Positions 48,936 to 58,151 of a stretch of 64,000 nucleotides of DNA are shown here, in pieces. The stretch's first letter is position 1. Every line of letters begins with the position of its first letter. The stretch comes from Vibrio ziniensis. GTDB taxonomy: Bacteria > Pseudomonadota > Gammaproteobacteria > Enterobacterales > Vibrionaceae. The translations under genes and the position numbers were made by a program. The notes under the pieces were generated by a model, which saw nothing but the letters and a program-made list of their open reading frames with translations, had not been told where the DNA came from and searched no databases. Location of the stretch: assembly GCF_011064285.1 (NCBI RefSeq), contig NZ_CP049331.1:1860001-1924000 (forward strand). The letters run 5' to 3'.

Positions 48936-49679
48936 ATGTTTAAGCACATAGTACCAATCGTAGCTCTAAGCATGCTTTCTGGTTGTACCCTAATGAATGG
49001 GGATGAATATCACCAAGCCACTCTTAATGCAATTCAACAGTCGAATTCACAAATCACCAACGAAATAACCAATTTACAGCTCCAACTTAGCAATCAGGGT
49101 GATTACATTGATAGCCTTGAAAGCAAGGTTCTTAAATTGTCTGACGATGTTAAAGAACTAAAAACAATAGCATCAGTTAAACCAGAGCCCATTGCAGAAA
49201 AGCCCGTTCAGCCTAAAAAAAATCATGCTGAAGCAACACTTCAACCTCAACACAAACTTGTGTTAGGCGAAATTGAGCATGTACAGATTAAAGCATTAGA
49301 GCAAACCTTTGACGCACGTGTGGATACTGGTGCTGCTACTTCATCTCTAAATGCGATTGATATTTCAGAATTTGAACGCAACGGTAAACAATGGGTTCGA
49401 TTTCATTTATCTGACGGAACAAACAAACCTGACGATTCGAATTGGGTAGAATCTCCTATTGTACGGTATGTACGAATACGCCAATCAACCAATGAACAAA
49501 CTGAAAGACGTGCAGTTGTTCAGCTATGGGTTAAAATTGGTGATATCAATGAAAAAACTGAATTTACGCTGGCAGACCGCTCCCAAATGAGCCATCCTAT
49601 TCTCCTTGGACGCGAATTTATTCGCGACATAGCTGTTGTGGATGTGAGTCGCAGGTACATTCATACAGAGACAAATTAA
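48936..49679 (+). CDS. Retropepsin-like aspartic protease lipoprotein ("ATP-dependent zinc protease" family)
   Basis: 247 residues. AAGG precedes the ATG. Signal peptide ends LSGC with Cys17, so a predicted lipoprotein. Residues about 25-80 are helical, likely coiled coil; a Pro/Lys linker follows. The C-terminal domain (about 105-245) belongs to the PF05618 group: the catalytic-type motif VDTGAATSSLNA with Asp130, then PILLGREFIRDIAVVDV, as in retroviral-type proteases. The database name "ATP-dependent zinc protease" is probably misleading. First gene of a three-gene unit with a membrane protein and an ATP-grasp ligase. Confidence 0.85.
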   Translation: MFKHIVPIVALSMLSGCTLMNGDEYHQATLNAIQQSNSQITNEITNLQLQLSNQGDYIDSLESKVLKLSDDVKELKTIASVKPEPIAEKPVQPKKNHAEATLQPQHKLVLGEIEHVQIKALEQTFDARVDTGAATSSLNAIDISEFERNGKQWVRFHLSDGTNKPDDSNWVESPIVRYVRIRQSTNEQTERRAVVQLWVKIGDINEKTEFTLADRSQMSHPILLGREFIRDIAVVDVSRRYIHTETN

Positions 49680-49700
49680 TAACAAAAATAAAGGTAACTT

Positions 49701-51209
49701 ATGACGTCAAGAGTTCCGTTTTATCTATCAGTATTTTTACTGATTGCGGCTGGGATTGCTTTAAGTGTACTCCGTCATCAAAACTATGGAGTACCATGGA
49801 CCCCAGGAGAAACCCGCCAAATATGGGATATTGAGGCTAGGATAGAATTTAATGCGCTAGGTAAAGAAGCTAAGGTTTCCCTCGCAGCACCCCACACCCA
49901 AGACGGTTACACACTTATCGGCGAAACCGCCTCTTCTCCTGGCTACGGTGTATCCTATGTTAGTGACCAAGCAGGTCGACGCGCAGAGTGGTCAATCCGC
50001 CAAGCACAAGGTCCTCAAACCATTTACTACAAAACTCAGTTCTTAGTAGACCCTCAAGCAAAAGTCACCATGGTTCCACCGATGCAAGAAGTGGTAAAAC
50101 CAACCTTTGAAGGCCCAGTAGAAACCGCAGCCATTGCATTGATTAATCGCGCGACCGAACGTTCTGCAGACGATATTTCATTCTCTCGCGAATTGATTAA
50201 AAACCTTAATGACTCCGAAAGCCAAAACGCATCGCTACTTACTAATAAAATGAGTAAAGTTGAAGCAGCGGAGAAATTGCTTTCTTTTGCACAAATTCCA
50301 AACAAAGTTGTCGGTGTTATTCATCTTGAAGATGGACGTCGTCGTCAGTCTATTCAACACATGAACCAAGTGTGGGACGGCAAAAAATGGGTGCTATTCA
50401 ATCCAGAGACAGGAACGCAACCTACACATCCAAACCTTTTAGTTTGGGATGAATCAAACATTTCATTGCTTGATGTGGTTGGCGGCCGCAACAGCCAAGT
50501 CCATTTCAGCATGATCGCTCAAGAAGTTTCACCACAGCAAGCAACTAACAATAAAGTCGAAGCCGATGGCTTGTTGAACCTATCGATTCACAGCCTGCCG
50601 CTTGAAGAACAAGCCATGTTTAAAACTATCATGCTGATCCCAATCGGTGCTTTGATTGTGGTATTCCTTCGCGTGATCATTGGTTTAAAAACATCCGGCA
50701 CATTTATGCCTGTTTTGATTGCGGTTGCATTCGTTCAAACACAATTAACTACCGGCATTGTTGGCTTCCTGCTTATTGTTGGTACAGGTTTAATCATCCG
50801 AAGTTACCTGTCGAAGCTTAACTTACTGTTGGTGGCGCGAATATCTGCCGTCATCATCGCAGTTATTTTGATTATTTCTATCTTTACTGTAGTTGCCTTC
50901 AAGATTGGCTTGACCGAAGGTTTAACTATCACATTCTTCCCGATGATCATCCTATCTTGGACAATCGAACGTATGTCTATTCTTTGGGAAGAAGAAGGTG
51001 CAAAAGAAGTCCTGCTACAAGGTGGAGGTTCACTACTAACAGCAGTATTGATTTACTTGGCAATGACCAACTCATATGTGCAGCACTTAACCTTTAACTT
51101 CATCGGTCTACAACTGGTCGTTTTAGCTATAATTTTGTTGCTAGGCACATACACAGGTTACCGCATCACCGAGTTGCGTCGATTTAAGCCTCTTGTAGAC
51201 GGGGACTAA
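49701..51209 (+). CDS. Inactive transglutaminase / 7TM membrane protein (UUP1 family)
   Basis: 502 residues. One N-terminal membrane helix (about 5-24), a large periplasmic region (about 30-295), then about seven helices from residue 305 to 490. The periplasmic part contains a transglutaminase-like segment (KVEAAEKLLSFAQIPNKVVGV and WDGKKWVLFNPETG) but I see no clear Cys-His-Asp triad, so it is likely inactive. It matches the families PF14400 and PF14402 by architecture. It lies 21 bases after the protease gene and 1 base before the ligase gene. Confidence 0.85.
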   Translation: MTSRVPFYLSVFLLIAAGIALSVLRHQNYGVPWTPGETRQIWDIEARIEFNALGKEAKVSLAAPHTQDGYTLIGETASSPGYGVSYVSDQAGRRAEWSIRQAQGPQTIYYKTQFLVDPQAKVTMVPPMQEVVKPTFEGPVETAAIALINRATERSADDISFSRELIKNLNDSESQNASLLTNKMSKVEAAEKLLSFAQIPNKVVGVIHLEDGRRRQSIQHMNQVWDGKKWVLFNPETGTQPTHPNLLVWDESNISLLDVVGGRNSQVHFSMIAQEVSPQQATNNKVEADGLLNLSIHSLPLEEQAMFKTIMLIPIGALIVVFLRVIIGLKTSGTFMPVLIAVAFVQTQLTTGIVGFLLIVGTGLIIRSYLSKLNLLLVARISAVIIAVILIISIFTVVAFKIGLTEGLTITFFPMIILSWTIERMSILWEEEGAKEVLLQGGGSLLTAVLIYLAMTNSYVQHLTFNFIGLQLVVLAIILLLGTYTGYRITELRRFKPLVDGD

Positions 51210-51210
51210 T

Positions 51211-52179
51211 ATGTTTTTGAATCTCTCCGAATACACATCGCCCTTTAAACTAAAGCGCAAAGGGATAATGGGAATGAACAAGCGTAACCACGCTTACATT
51301 GGTCGTTACAATGACCGTTCAAAATATCCATTAGTGGATGACAAGTTAAAAACTAAGCTTATTGCACAACAAGCTGGAGCGACAGTACCAAAGCTTATTG
51401 GTGTCGTCAGTAACCAAGGTGACGTTAAACACATCCATGAAATGGTGAAAGACTGGCAAGGCTTTGTTATCAAACCCGCTCGTGGGAGTGGTGGTAAAGG
51501 TATTCTGGTTATCACTTCACACAAAGATGGCGTGTATACCAAGCCTTCCGGTTCAACAATCAACAAAGAGGACGTTGAACGCCACGTCAGTAACGCGCTA
51601 GCTGGACTATTCTCTTTAGGTGGTAAAAACGACGTGGCTGTGGTGGAAAACCTGATTAAGTTTGATGACTGCTTTGACGGTTTTAGCTTCGAAGGTGTTC
51701 CAGATGTCCGTATCATCGTATTTAAAGGCTATCCTGTTATGGCGATGATGCGTCTTTCCACATCGGCATCCGATGGTAAAGCCAACCTACACCAAGGTGC
51801 GGTTGGCGTTGGTATTGATATCGCGACAGGTAAAGCTGTACGAGCCGTTCAATTCAACCGCCCGGTTACCCATCATCCGGACACAGGAAAAGAGCTCAAA
51901 ACTCTTGAGGTTCCGCATTGGCAACGTTTGTTAACACTTGCAGCCAGTGCCTGGGAAATGACAGGATTGGGCTACATGGGCACAGATATGGTTCTTGATA
52001 AAGAAGAAGGACCTATGGTTTTAGAGCTCAACGCTCGACCAGGGCTTGCAATTCAGATAGCAAACGGAGCAGGTCTATTACCACGTTTGCAGCATATCGA
52101 GAACCTTGGCACTCCGATGATCTATCCTTCAGCAGAGCAACGTGTTGCCTACGCGGCAAAACACTTCGGTGTTAAATAA
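51211..52179 (+). CDS. ATP-grasp alpha-L-glutamate ligase-like (RimK-related) protein
   Basis: 322 residues, cytoplasmic. ATP-grasp features: GFVIKPARGSGGKGILVI (ATP-binding loop with the conserved Lys), then MVLELNARPGLAIQIANGAG with the metal-binding E and N. It should form an amide bond between an amino acid, perhaps glutamate, and a carboxylate acceptor; the acceptor is unknown. It directly follows the 7TM gene. A terminator closes the unit. Confidence 0.87.
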   Translation: MFLNLSEYTSPFKLKRKGIMGMNKRNHAYIGRYNDRSKYPLVDDKLKTKLIAQQAGATVPKLIGVVSNQGDVKHIHEMVKDWQGFVIKPARGSGGKGILVITSHKDGVYTKPSGSTINKEDVERHVSNALAGLFSLGGKNDVAVVENLIKFDDCFDGFSFEGVPDVRIIVFKGYPVMAMMRLSTSASDGKANLHQGAVGVGIDIATGKAVRAVQFNRPVTHHPDTGKELKTLEVPHWQRLLTLAASAWEMTGLGYMGTDMVLDKEEGPMVLELNARPGLAIQIANGAGLLPRLQHIENLGTPMIYPSAEQRVAYAAKHFGVK

Positions 52180-52197
52180 GCCTAACTTTAAGAGACA

Positions 52198-52226
52198 AAA
52201 GCCAGAGACGATTCTCTGGCTTTTTG
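52198..52226 (+). terminator. Terminator of the protease/7TM/ATP-grasp unit
   Basis: Stem AAAGCCAGAGA / TCTCTGGCTTT with a CGAT loop, followed by Ts. Confidence 0.9.
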
Positions 52227-52335
52227 CATTCTAGGATGGTATTAGTAATAAATAGTAACCCTTTAATCATATGAAAAGAGGCATAATAGCTAGCTTCGTG
52301 GTTGTAGACCTGACAACTCAATTGTGAAAAATCAG

Positions 52336-52722
52336 TCACAAATACTGTTCAAGCATCGTTTCTAAAAATTCAACATCAGCCTTAAAGAAGTCCTTCCTTG
52401 GGATCTCATTGAAAGCAAACCAATAGAAAGTTTGTTTACGCACAGGGTCGATCACTTGCGGTGTAACACCTGGCTGCGCGGCTAAAACGACATAATGAAT
52501 GAAGCCACCAAATTCATTAATCAGAGAATGGCTTCCAATTAATTGGACGTCCCTTAGTCCAGTTTCTTCCCACAGTTCACGAATAGCAGCTTGCTCACCC
52601 GATTCCCCCATATCAACCGAACCACCAGGGAATTCAAATACCATTCCTATATTACGTCGAAATCTCTCCTGCAAAAGAACCTTTCCATCCCTAATGACAA
52701 CCGCCATTGGTAAGTTTTTCAA
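52336..52722 (-). CDS. NUDIX hydrolase
   Basis: 128 residues. Complete Nudix box G-x5-E-x7-REL-x-EE-x-GL (within GGSVDMGESGEQAAIREL and WEETGL), so it should hydrolyse a nucleoside diphosphate linked to another group. Substrate cannot be told from sequence. The C-terminal part (TFYWFAFNEIPRKDFFKAD) has no specific marker. Single gene. Confidence 0.88.
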   Translation of the reverse strand: MKNLPMAVVIRDGKVLLQERFRRNIGMVFEFPGGSVDMGESGEQAAIRELWEETGLRDVQLIGSHSLINEFGGFIHYVVLAAQPGVTPQVIDPVRKQTFYWFAFNEIPRKDFFKADVEFLETMLEQYL

Positions 52723-52988
52723 TCTTCAGTCCCTTTTCAAAATTTTATTGAAGGTATGCTCTTTTATGCGCTTGTAGCAACATAACTTAGAAAGAACAGA
52801 CACTCTCCTTAGAAAAGGTTGTTGAGTGTCTATGTGATGCAACCATTTCCGGTCATCGACACCAGAGCAAGACCATCAGCATTGCCCTAGCTCGTAGTAT
52901 TTTAATCCACGAGTCTAAATCAACATTTACCCCGCCAAGGTTAACTTCATTTGAGTCTGTCGACCATTCACGATAGAGTACATATTGT
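52723..52988. other. Intergenic region before the hydroxyproline cluster
   Basis: Holds the NUDIX promoter and a stretch (52840-52920) with somewhat codon-like composition but no frame longer than about 35 codons and no recognisable protein. Nothing further can be supported. Confidence 0.35.
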
Positions 52989-53005
52989 AATATCGTATAC
53001 TATAT
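52989..53005 (+). promoter_or_regulatory. GTATAC-centred operator, site 1
   Basis: AATATCGTATACTATAT, about 20-35 bases before the ATG of the plus-strand reductase gene. The same palindromic core with flanks occurs at sites 2 and 3. It overlaps where the -10 region is expected, which suggests repression. Shape and size fit a GntR/FadR-type regulator. Confidence 0.6.
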
Positions 53006-53022
53006 AATGGAGATTAATTTGC

Positions 53023-54039
53023 ATGGATGCTCAACAAAAGATTTCAATTGAAGAACTTAGAAAACTCTGCCGTGATGTTTTGGCTCACTATGGTTTCAGC
53101 CAGTTACATATCAATGCATTAACAGAAACACTTGTGACCGGGCAAATCAACGAATGTGCCTCTCATGGAGTATATCGGCTCTTAGGCCTTATTCACACGT
53201 TAAATGCTGGTAAAGTCAGCCCTGATGCGCATCCGATTGTATTCGACCATGCGCCTGCTATTGTAAAAGTGGATGCGCAGAAGACCTTTTCCCCAATCGC
53301 ATTTCAGGCTGGCTTACCTCTTCTTACAGAAAAAGCGAAGATAAACGGTTTAGCCGCAATGGCGATTAATCATTGTGTGCATTTTTCTGCACTATGGTTC
53401 GAAATTGAACAAATCACTCAGCAGGGGCTAGTTGCAATTGCCTGTAATCCTTCACACGCCTGGGTTGCACCTGTGGGTGGGTCGAAGTCTATATTAGGTA
53501 CGAATCCATTTGCCTTTGGCTGGCCAAGACCTGATAACGACCCATTCATTTTTGACTTTGCCACTTCTGCGATTGCACGTGGTGATATTGAACTACATCG
53601 ACGTACCAATACCCCACTAAAGGAAGGCTGGGCAGTCGATGTCAAAGGTAACCCAACCACAGACCCAAATGAAGCTCTTACCGGTTCTATGTTACCTTTC
53701 GGTTCCCATAAAGGATCTGCGTTATCGATTATGATTGAACTGATAGCAGCATCGTTAATTGGTGACTTGAACAGTGCTGAGTCTTTGGCTTGGGATGAAA
53801 AAGCAGGTGGCTTACCCTATCACGGAGAGATCATCATCGCGTTTAATCCTCAGTCATTTTTAGGAGACCAAATGAGCGAGTATTTTAATCGTGCAGAACT
53901 CATGTTCGGAGATATTGAAGCGTCTGGTGCTCGTCTTCCTTCACAGCGCAGATATGCAGCGAAGAAAAAGAACCTCGCCAGTGGGATGGTTAGTATCGAT
54001 CAGACGCTGTTGAAGGATATTCAAAACCTGCTTAGCTAA
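53023..54039 (+). CDS. Ldh-family oxidoreductase, probable delta1-pyrroline-2-carboxylate reductase
   Basis: 338 residues, NAD(P)H-dependent malate/L-lactate dehydrogenase (MDH2) family. Motifs: AINHCVHFSALWFEIEQI, ACNPSHAWVAPVGG, LGTNPFAFGWP and FDFATSAIARGDIE. In hydroxyproline clusters of Pseudomonas a member of this family reduces delta1-pyrroline-2-carboxylate or piperideine-2-carboxylate. That role is likely here because the gene faces the KGSA dehydrogenase and shares the GTATAC operator. TGGAG precedes the ATG. Confidence 0.83.
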   Translation: MDAQQKISIEELRKLCRDVLAHYGFSQLHINALTETLVTGQINECASHGVYRLLGLIHTLNAGKVSPDAHPIVFDHAPAIVKVDAQKTFSPIAFQAGLPLLTEKAKINGLAAMAINHCVHFSALWFEIEQITQQGLVAIACNPSHAWVAPVGGSKSILGTNPFAFGWPRPDNDPFIFDFATSAIARGDIELHRRTNTPLKEGWAVDVKGNPTTDPNEALTGSMLPFGSHKGSALSIMIELIAASLIGDLNSAESLAWDEKAGGLPYHGEIIIAFNPQSFLGDQMSEYFNRAELMFGDIEASGARLPSQRRYAAKKKNLASGMVSIDQTLLKDIQNLLS

Positions 54040-54058
54040 ATTTTACAACTTGCGAAAT

Positions 54059-54092
54059 AAAAAGGTCAGCCAGTACTATTGGCTGACCTTTT
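54059..54092. terminator. Bidirectional terminator between the reductase and KGSA dehydrogenase genes
   Basis: Stem AAAAAGGTCAGCCA / TGGCTGACCTTTTT with a short loop between convergent genes. Confidence 0.92.
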
Positions 54093-54109
54093 TAAACCAT
54101 GCTTAACAA

Positions 54110-55702
54110 TTAAATCGCAATTTCAGTCTGGATACCGTTAACCAAACGTCTCAACCCTAATGGGTTAGAGTTCTTTAGTGGCTCTGGCAAAACTTCATCA
54201 GGGTAATCCTGATAGCACACCGGACGTAAATAGCGTTCAATGGCTAATGTACCAACCGATGTTCCTCTGGAGTCGGATGTCGCCGGATACGGACCACCGT
54301 GAACCATAGCATCACACACTTCCACTCCCGTTGGATAACCATTAAGAATAATGCGACCAACTTTCTCTTCAAGCTGGGTAATCAAAATTGCGGAGGTTTT
54401 GAGATCTTCAGGTTCAGCTAATAACGTCCCCGTCAGTTGTCCTCTCAGCTTGCTAATTGCCAAAGTAAGTTGATCTTTATCTTCAACCTCAACAATGATG
54501 CTCAGAGGACCAAATACTTCTTCTTGAACTATCGCATCGCCTTCTGCCAATACCTTAAAGTCCGCTTTAAACAGCATTGCACTACCTGAGTTTGCTGATT
54601 CTCTGCCTTTTGCCAACAAAGTAACTGACGGATGTATTTCCAAACGTGCAACGCCCATCTCGTAGTTCTGCAGTACCCCGCTATTGAGCATGGTCTGGGC
54701 ATCTTTTTCAGAGATTTGCTTTGCCAAATTCTCAATAAACAGGTCCAACTCTGGGGATTTTATAGCGAGAATCAAACCTGGCTGAGTACAAAATTGGCCA
54801 CAACCTACAGTAATAGAATTGGCCAACTGAAGAGCAATCACATCACCACGCACATCAAGCGCATTGGGCAATACAACCACAGGGTTGATGCTGGACATTT
54901 CAGCAAATACAGGGATAGGCTCAGGACGTCGTGCTGCAAGATCACATATCGCACGACCAGCCCGAAGAGAACCGGTGAAACCTACAGCTTTAATAGCAGG
55001 ATTTAAAACCAGTGCCTCACCAGTTTCGATTTCACCAAACACCATATTGAAAGTACCAGATGGCAATTGACAACGTTCAACCGCCTTACAAATAGCGCCA
55101 GCTACATACTCAGAGGTATATAAGTGACCGGGATGCGCTTTAACAACCACAGGACATCCAGCAGCCAGTGCAGAAGCTGTATCGCCACCAGCAACTGAAA
55201 ATGCTAACGGAAAATTACTTGCGCCGAAAACAGCCACAGGTCCTAATCCAATGTTATAAGTACGCAAATCAGGTTTGGGCAAAGGAGCACGTTGTGGTTG
55301 AGCCGTGTCTATTCTTGCCCCATAAAAGTCACCTCGACGCAGAACCGTGGCAAACAAACGCATTTGATTGCTGGTGCGCAGTAACTCTCCCTGAATACGA
55401 GCCAGTGGTAATGCTGTTTCCTGTACTGCCACTTTTATAAATTCATCGCCTAGTGCTTCAAGTTCTTGCGCTATAACATCTAGAAACTCAGCACGTTTTT
55501 TAGAACTTATATTGCGAAATAACGGGTAAGCCTTCTGGGCAGCCTTAACGGCTGCCTCTACTTCAGATACTGAAGCAACAACAAAAGCCTGAGCTAAACG
55601 TTGCTTTGTCACTGCATCAACACTGTATAGCACGGTGCTATTCTCACCGACTCGCTTACCATCGATAAAATTTAAACCGATAATGTCTGGTGTCGTTGAC
55701 AT
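54110..55702 (-). CDS. Alpha-ketoglutarate semialdehyde dehydrogenase (NADP-type aldehyde dehydrogenase)
   Basis: Oxidises 2,5-dioxopentanoate to alpha-ketoglutarate, the last step of hydroxyproline catabolism. 530 residues from the ATG at 55702 with GGTGGAG upstream. Motifs: VFGASNFPLAFSVAGGDTAS (cofactor and catalytic Asn region), GFTGSLRAG, PVFAEMSSINPV with the glutamate, and the catalytic cysteine in GCGQFCTQPG. The pattern is that of KGSA dehydrogenases. It follows the deaminase gene after 60 bases. Confidence 0.92.
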   Translation of the reverse strand: MSTTPDIIGLNFIDGKRVGENSTVLYSVDAVTKQRLAQAFVVASVSEVEAAVKAAQKAYPLFRNISSKKRAEFLDVIAQELEALGDEFIKVAVQETALPLARIQGELLRTSNQMRLFATVLRRGDFYGARIDTAQPQRAPLPKPDLRTYNIGLGPVAVFGASNFPLAFSVAGGDTASALAAGCPVVVKAHPGHLYTSEYVAGAICKAVERCQLPSGTFNMVFGEIETGEALVLNPAIKAVGFTGSLRAGRAICDLAARRPEPIPVFAEMSSINPVVVLPNALDVRGDVIALQLANSITVGCGQFCTQPGLILAIKSPELDLFIENLAKQISEKDAQTMLNSGVLQNYEMGVARLEIHPSVTLLAKGRESANSGSAMLFKADFKVLAEGDAIVQEEVFGPLSIIVEVEDKDQLTLAISKLRGQLTGTLLAEPEDLKTSAILITQLEEKVGRIILNGYPTGVEVCDAMVHGGPYPATSDSRGTSVGTLAIERYLRPVCYQDYPDEVLPEPLKNSNPLGLRRLVNGIQTEIAI

Positions 55703-55762
55703 GCTCTCCACCTAATTGTGTATTTCAATTTTAAATGTAAATTCGTACTTGTGCGTTCCAGA

Positions 55763-56674
55763 TTAATCAAGAACCAATTGTGAACGTGTTTCCATTGCTT
55801 TTTTCATGATTTCACGAACGTAAGCTTCGTCACTTTCAGGTAAAGGTAAACGTGGCGGACGAGTTAATGCACTACCACGACCAGCGATTTCTTCACATAA
55901 CTTAATGCATTGAACTAGGTCAGGACGAGCATCAAGATGTAACAAAGGCATAAACCATTCATATATTTTACGCGCTTTTGCATACTCACCAGCCTTCGCT
56001 AAACGAAATAGCGCCTCCCCTTCCTGAGGGAAAACATTAGACATTCCAGAAATCCAGCCCACGGCACCAACAACAATACTTTCTAATACAACATCATCCA
56101 AGCCAGCAAATAGTACAAATCGGTCACCTACTTCGTTACGTACATCGATAAAACGGCGCGTATCACCTGAAGAGTCTTTAAAGCACACGATATTCTCACA
56201 GTCGGCCAAAGAGATGAGAATATCAGCAGTAACATCATTTTTATAAACTGGAGGGTTGTTATAAACCATCAATGGCAAGTCAATCGCATTTGCCACACCA
56301 CGAAAATGCTGAGCAGTTTCAAATGGCTTAGAAGAGTACACAAGTGCAGGCATGAGCATAATTCCATCAACCCCAACCTTTTCCACGGCTTTAGCGATTT
56401 TTATCGCGGCTACCGTGGTAAACTCTGCCACACCAACAATAACAGGTACGCGCCCTTTTGCTGCGGCTACTGCCGTTTCTGCGACCTGAATTTTCTCTTC
56501 CAAACTGAGTGATGTATTTTCACCAACAGTGCCACACACAACCAGTCCTGAAACACCATCTTCAATCAAATTATTGATTACATTGAATGTTGCTTCAAAA
56601 TCGATTGAAAAATCCGCGTTGAACTGTGTTGATACCGCAGGGAAAACCCCACTCCAATTGATTTTTTTAACCAT
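55763..56674 (-). CDS. DapA-family deaminase, probable delta1-pyrroline-4-hydroxy-2-carboxylate deaminase
   Basis: Converts delta1-pyrroline-4-hydroxy-2-carboxylate to alpha-ketoglutarate semialdehyde and ammonia. 303 residues, dihydrodipicolinate synthase fold. GTVGENTSLSLEEK lies near the N terminus, LMVYNNPPVYKND contains the catalytic tyrosine, and the Schiff-base lysine is in IVCFKDSSGDTRRF. DapA itself is unlikely because of the context. Operator site 2 lies about 40 bases upstream; the KGSA dehydrogenase gene follows. Confidence 0.9.
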   Translation of the reverse strand: MVKKINWSGVFPAVSTQFNADFSIDFEATFNVINNLIEDGVSGLVVCGTVGENTSLSLEEKIQVAETAVAAAKGRVPVIVGVAEFTTVAAIKIAKAVEKVGVDGIMLMPALVYSSKPFETAQHFRGVANAIDLPLMVYNNPPVYKNDVTADILISLADCENIVCFKDSSGDTRRFIDVRNEVGDRFVLFAGLDDVVLESIVVGAVGWISGMSNVFPQEGEALFRLAKAGEYAKARKIYEWFMPLLHLDARPDLVQCIKLCEEIAGRGSALTRPPRLPLPESDEAYVREIMKKAMETRSQLVLD

Positions 56675-56702
56675 TATTAACTCTCCAAACTTAATTTATA
56701 TT

Positions 56703-56720
56703 GTATTTCGTATACTATTT
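56703..56720 (-). promoter_or_regulatory. GTATAC-centred operator, site 2
   Basis: Plus-strand GTATTTCGTATACTATTT, about 30-45 bases before the deaminase ATG (minus strand). Shares TTCGTATAC with site 3 and TCGTATACTAT with site 1. Confidence 0.6.
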
Positions 56721-56724
56721 GACT

Positions 56725-56760
56725 TAAAAAAATGCACATGTTCGTACTTCCGGCATGTGC
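56725..56760 (-). terminator. Terminator after the ABC transporter operon
   Basis: Minus-strand GCACATG / CATGTGC stem with a 13-base loop that can pair partly, followed by seven Ts. It stops the transporter transcript just before operator site 2. Confidence 0.75.
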
Positions 56761-56771
56761 CTAAACTCGAT

Positions 56772-57494
56772 CTAAACCACTGATTTCAGGAACTGAATAG
56801 TTTCTGGTTTTTGCGGGTTATCTATTACCTCTTGTGGTGTGCCTATCTCATGAATTAAGCCTTTATGAAAAAAAGCAACTCGGTCAGATACTTCACGTGC
56901 AAAACCAATTTCATGTGTAACAAGAATCATGGTCATACCGTCTTCTGATAACATTCGCATAGTATCAAGTACTTCACCGACCAACTGAGGGTCCAGTGCT
57001 GATGTAGCCTCATCAAACAACATATAGTCAGGTGACATAGCTAAAGCACGAGCAATAGCCATACGTTGTTGCTGACCTCCAGAAAGCTGACTTGGGAACA
57101 CATCTAATTTGTCGCCTAACCCAACATGAGTTAGCTGCTTTACTGCTTCTTTCTTAGCTTTACCAAATCCCCATTTCAGCACTTTTCTTGGTGCTAGCAT
57201 TACGTTTTCTAACACTGTCATATGAGGGAATGCGTTCCACTGCTGGAACACTATGCCAATTCTTTCACGTAGACGGTTAAGGTCGCAATTAGGATCATTG
57301 ACTTCGACGCCATCAACAACGATAGAACCTTGCTGAATTTTCTCCAGTCCATTAATACACATTAAAAGCGTAGATTTTCCTGAACCTGAGCCACCTATAA
57401 TAGAGAGTACCTCGCCTTTCTTAACAGTCAGGTTCACCCCTTTTACGACGTGTAGATCACCGAAGGATTTATGTACGTTTCTAATTTCAATCAT
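56772..57494 (-). CDS. Polar amino-acid ABC transporter ATP-binding protein (hydroxyproline cluster)
   Basis: 240 residues. Walker A IGGSGSGKSTLLMCING, signature LSGGQQQRMAIARAL, Walker B YMLFDEATSALDP and the His loop ILVTHEIGFAREV. All are intact, HisP/GlnQ type. It overlaps the upstream permease gene by 8 bases and is the last gene of a four-gene transporter operon. Confidence 0.92.
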   Translation of the reverse strand: MIEIRNVHKSFGDLHVVKGVNLTVKKGEVLSIIGGSGSGKSTLLMCINGLEKIQQGSIVVDGVEVNDPNCDLNRLRERIGIVFQQWNAFPHMTVLENVMLAPRKVLKWGFGKAKKEAVKQLTHVGLGDKLDVFPSQLSGGQQQRMAIARALAMSPDYMLFDEATSALDPQLVGEVLDTMRMLSEDGMTMILVTHEIGFAREVSDRVAFFHKGLIHEIGTPQEVIDNPQKPETIQFLKSVV

Positions 57495-58137
57495 TTATCT
57501 GCCACCTTCTTTCAAATTTAACTCCGACTCGTGCAATCACTAAACTCATCACGTAATAAAATAGCCCAGCGACACACAACACCAATAAAGGCTCTTGAAT
57601 GCGAGTAATGATCGATTGTGATGCTCGTAACAGCTCAATAACCCCTATCCACATGACGAGAGCTGAATCTTTCATCACCGACAGAGCCAAACTAACCCAT
57701 CCAGGGAAAGAAATACGAGTCGCTAGTGGTAATACTATGTATAGCAACGTCTGCTTTTGAGTCATCCCCAAAGAACGAGATGCTTTAGATAGTCCTTCAG
57801 GCACAGACAATATCCCGCTACGAACAATTTCAGTGCAAAATGCAGCGGTATAAACGCCTAGTACTACAGCGGCGACCTGAAAGGCGTCATACGGCAAATT
57901 CGCAATGCTTTTAAATGAGTTAAATAATACAAACTGAATTAAAAGCGGTACGCTACGGAAAATATCTAGAAACCATCCCAGCGGAATCGTTCGTTTTGGA
58001 TACATAGTACGCAGCAATCCAAAAACTATCCCAAAAGCGGTTCCAATCAACATTGCCCAAAAAGTAAGTTGCAACGTTAACCATGCGCCTTGCAGCATGT
58101 AACTCAGGTCGTTAGTTGAAAAACTTGTATCAAACAT
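57487..58137 (-). CDS. Amino-acid ABC transporter permease (second)
   Basis: 216 residues from the ATG at 58137, which has AGGAGCG upstream; the longer frame would overlap the previous gene. HisM/GlnP-type permease with an N-terminal helix region WLTLQLTFWAMLIGTAFGIV and the EAA loop SRSLGMTQKQTLLYIVLPLA. Overlaps the ATPase gene at its end. Confidence 0.9.
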   Translation of the reverse strand: MFDTSFSTNDLSYMLQGAWLTLQLTFWAMLIGTAFGIVFGLLRTMYPKRTIPLGWFLDIFRSVPLLIQFVLFNSFKSIANLPYDAFQVAAVVLGVYTAAFCTEIVRSGILSVPEGLSKASRSLGMTQKQTLLYIVLPLATRISFPGWVSLALSVMKDSALVMWIGVIELLRASQSIITRIQEPLLVLCVAGLFYYVMSLVIARVGVKFERRWQIND

Positions 58138-58151
58138 ATCAACGCTCCTGA

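Noticed and set aside
52840..52930. Possible gene remnant before the hydroxyproline reductase
   Set aside because: Short codon-like stretches on both strands, but no frame long enough and no protein I can recognise.
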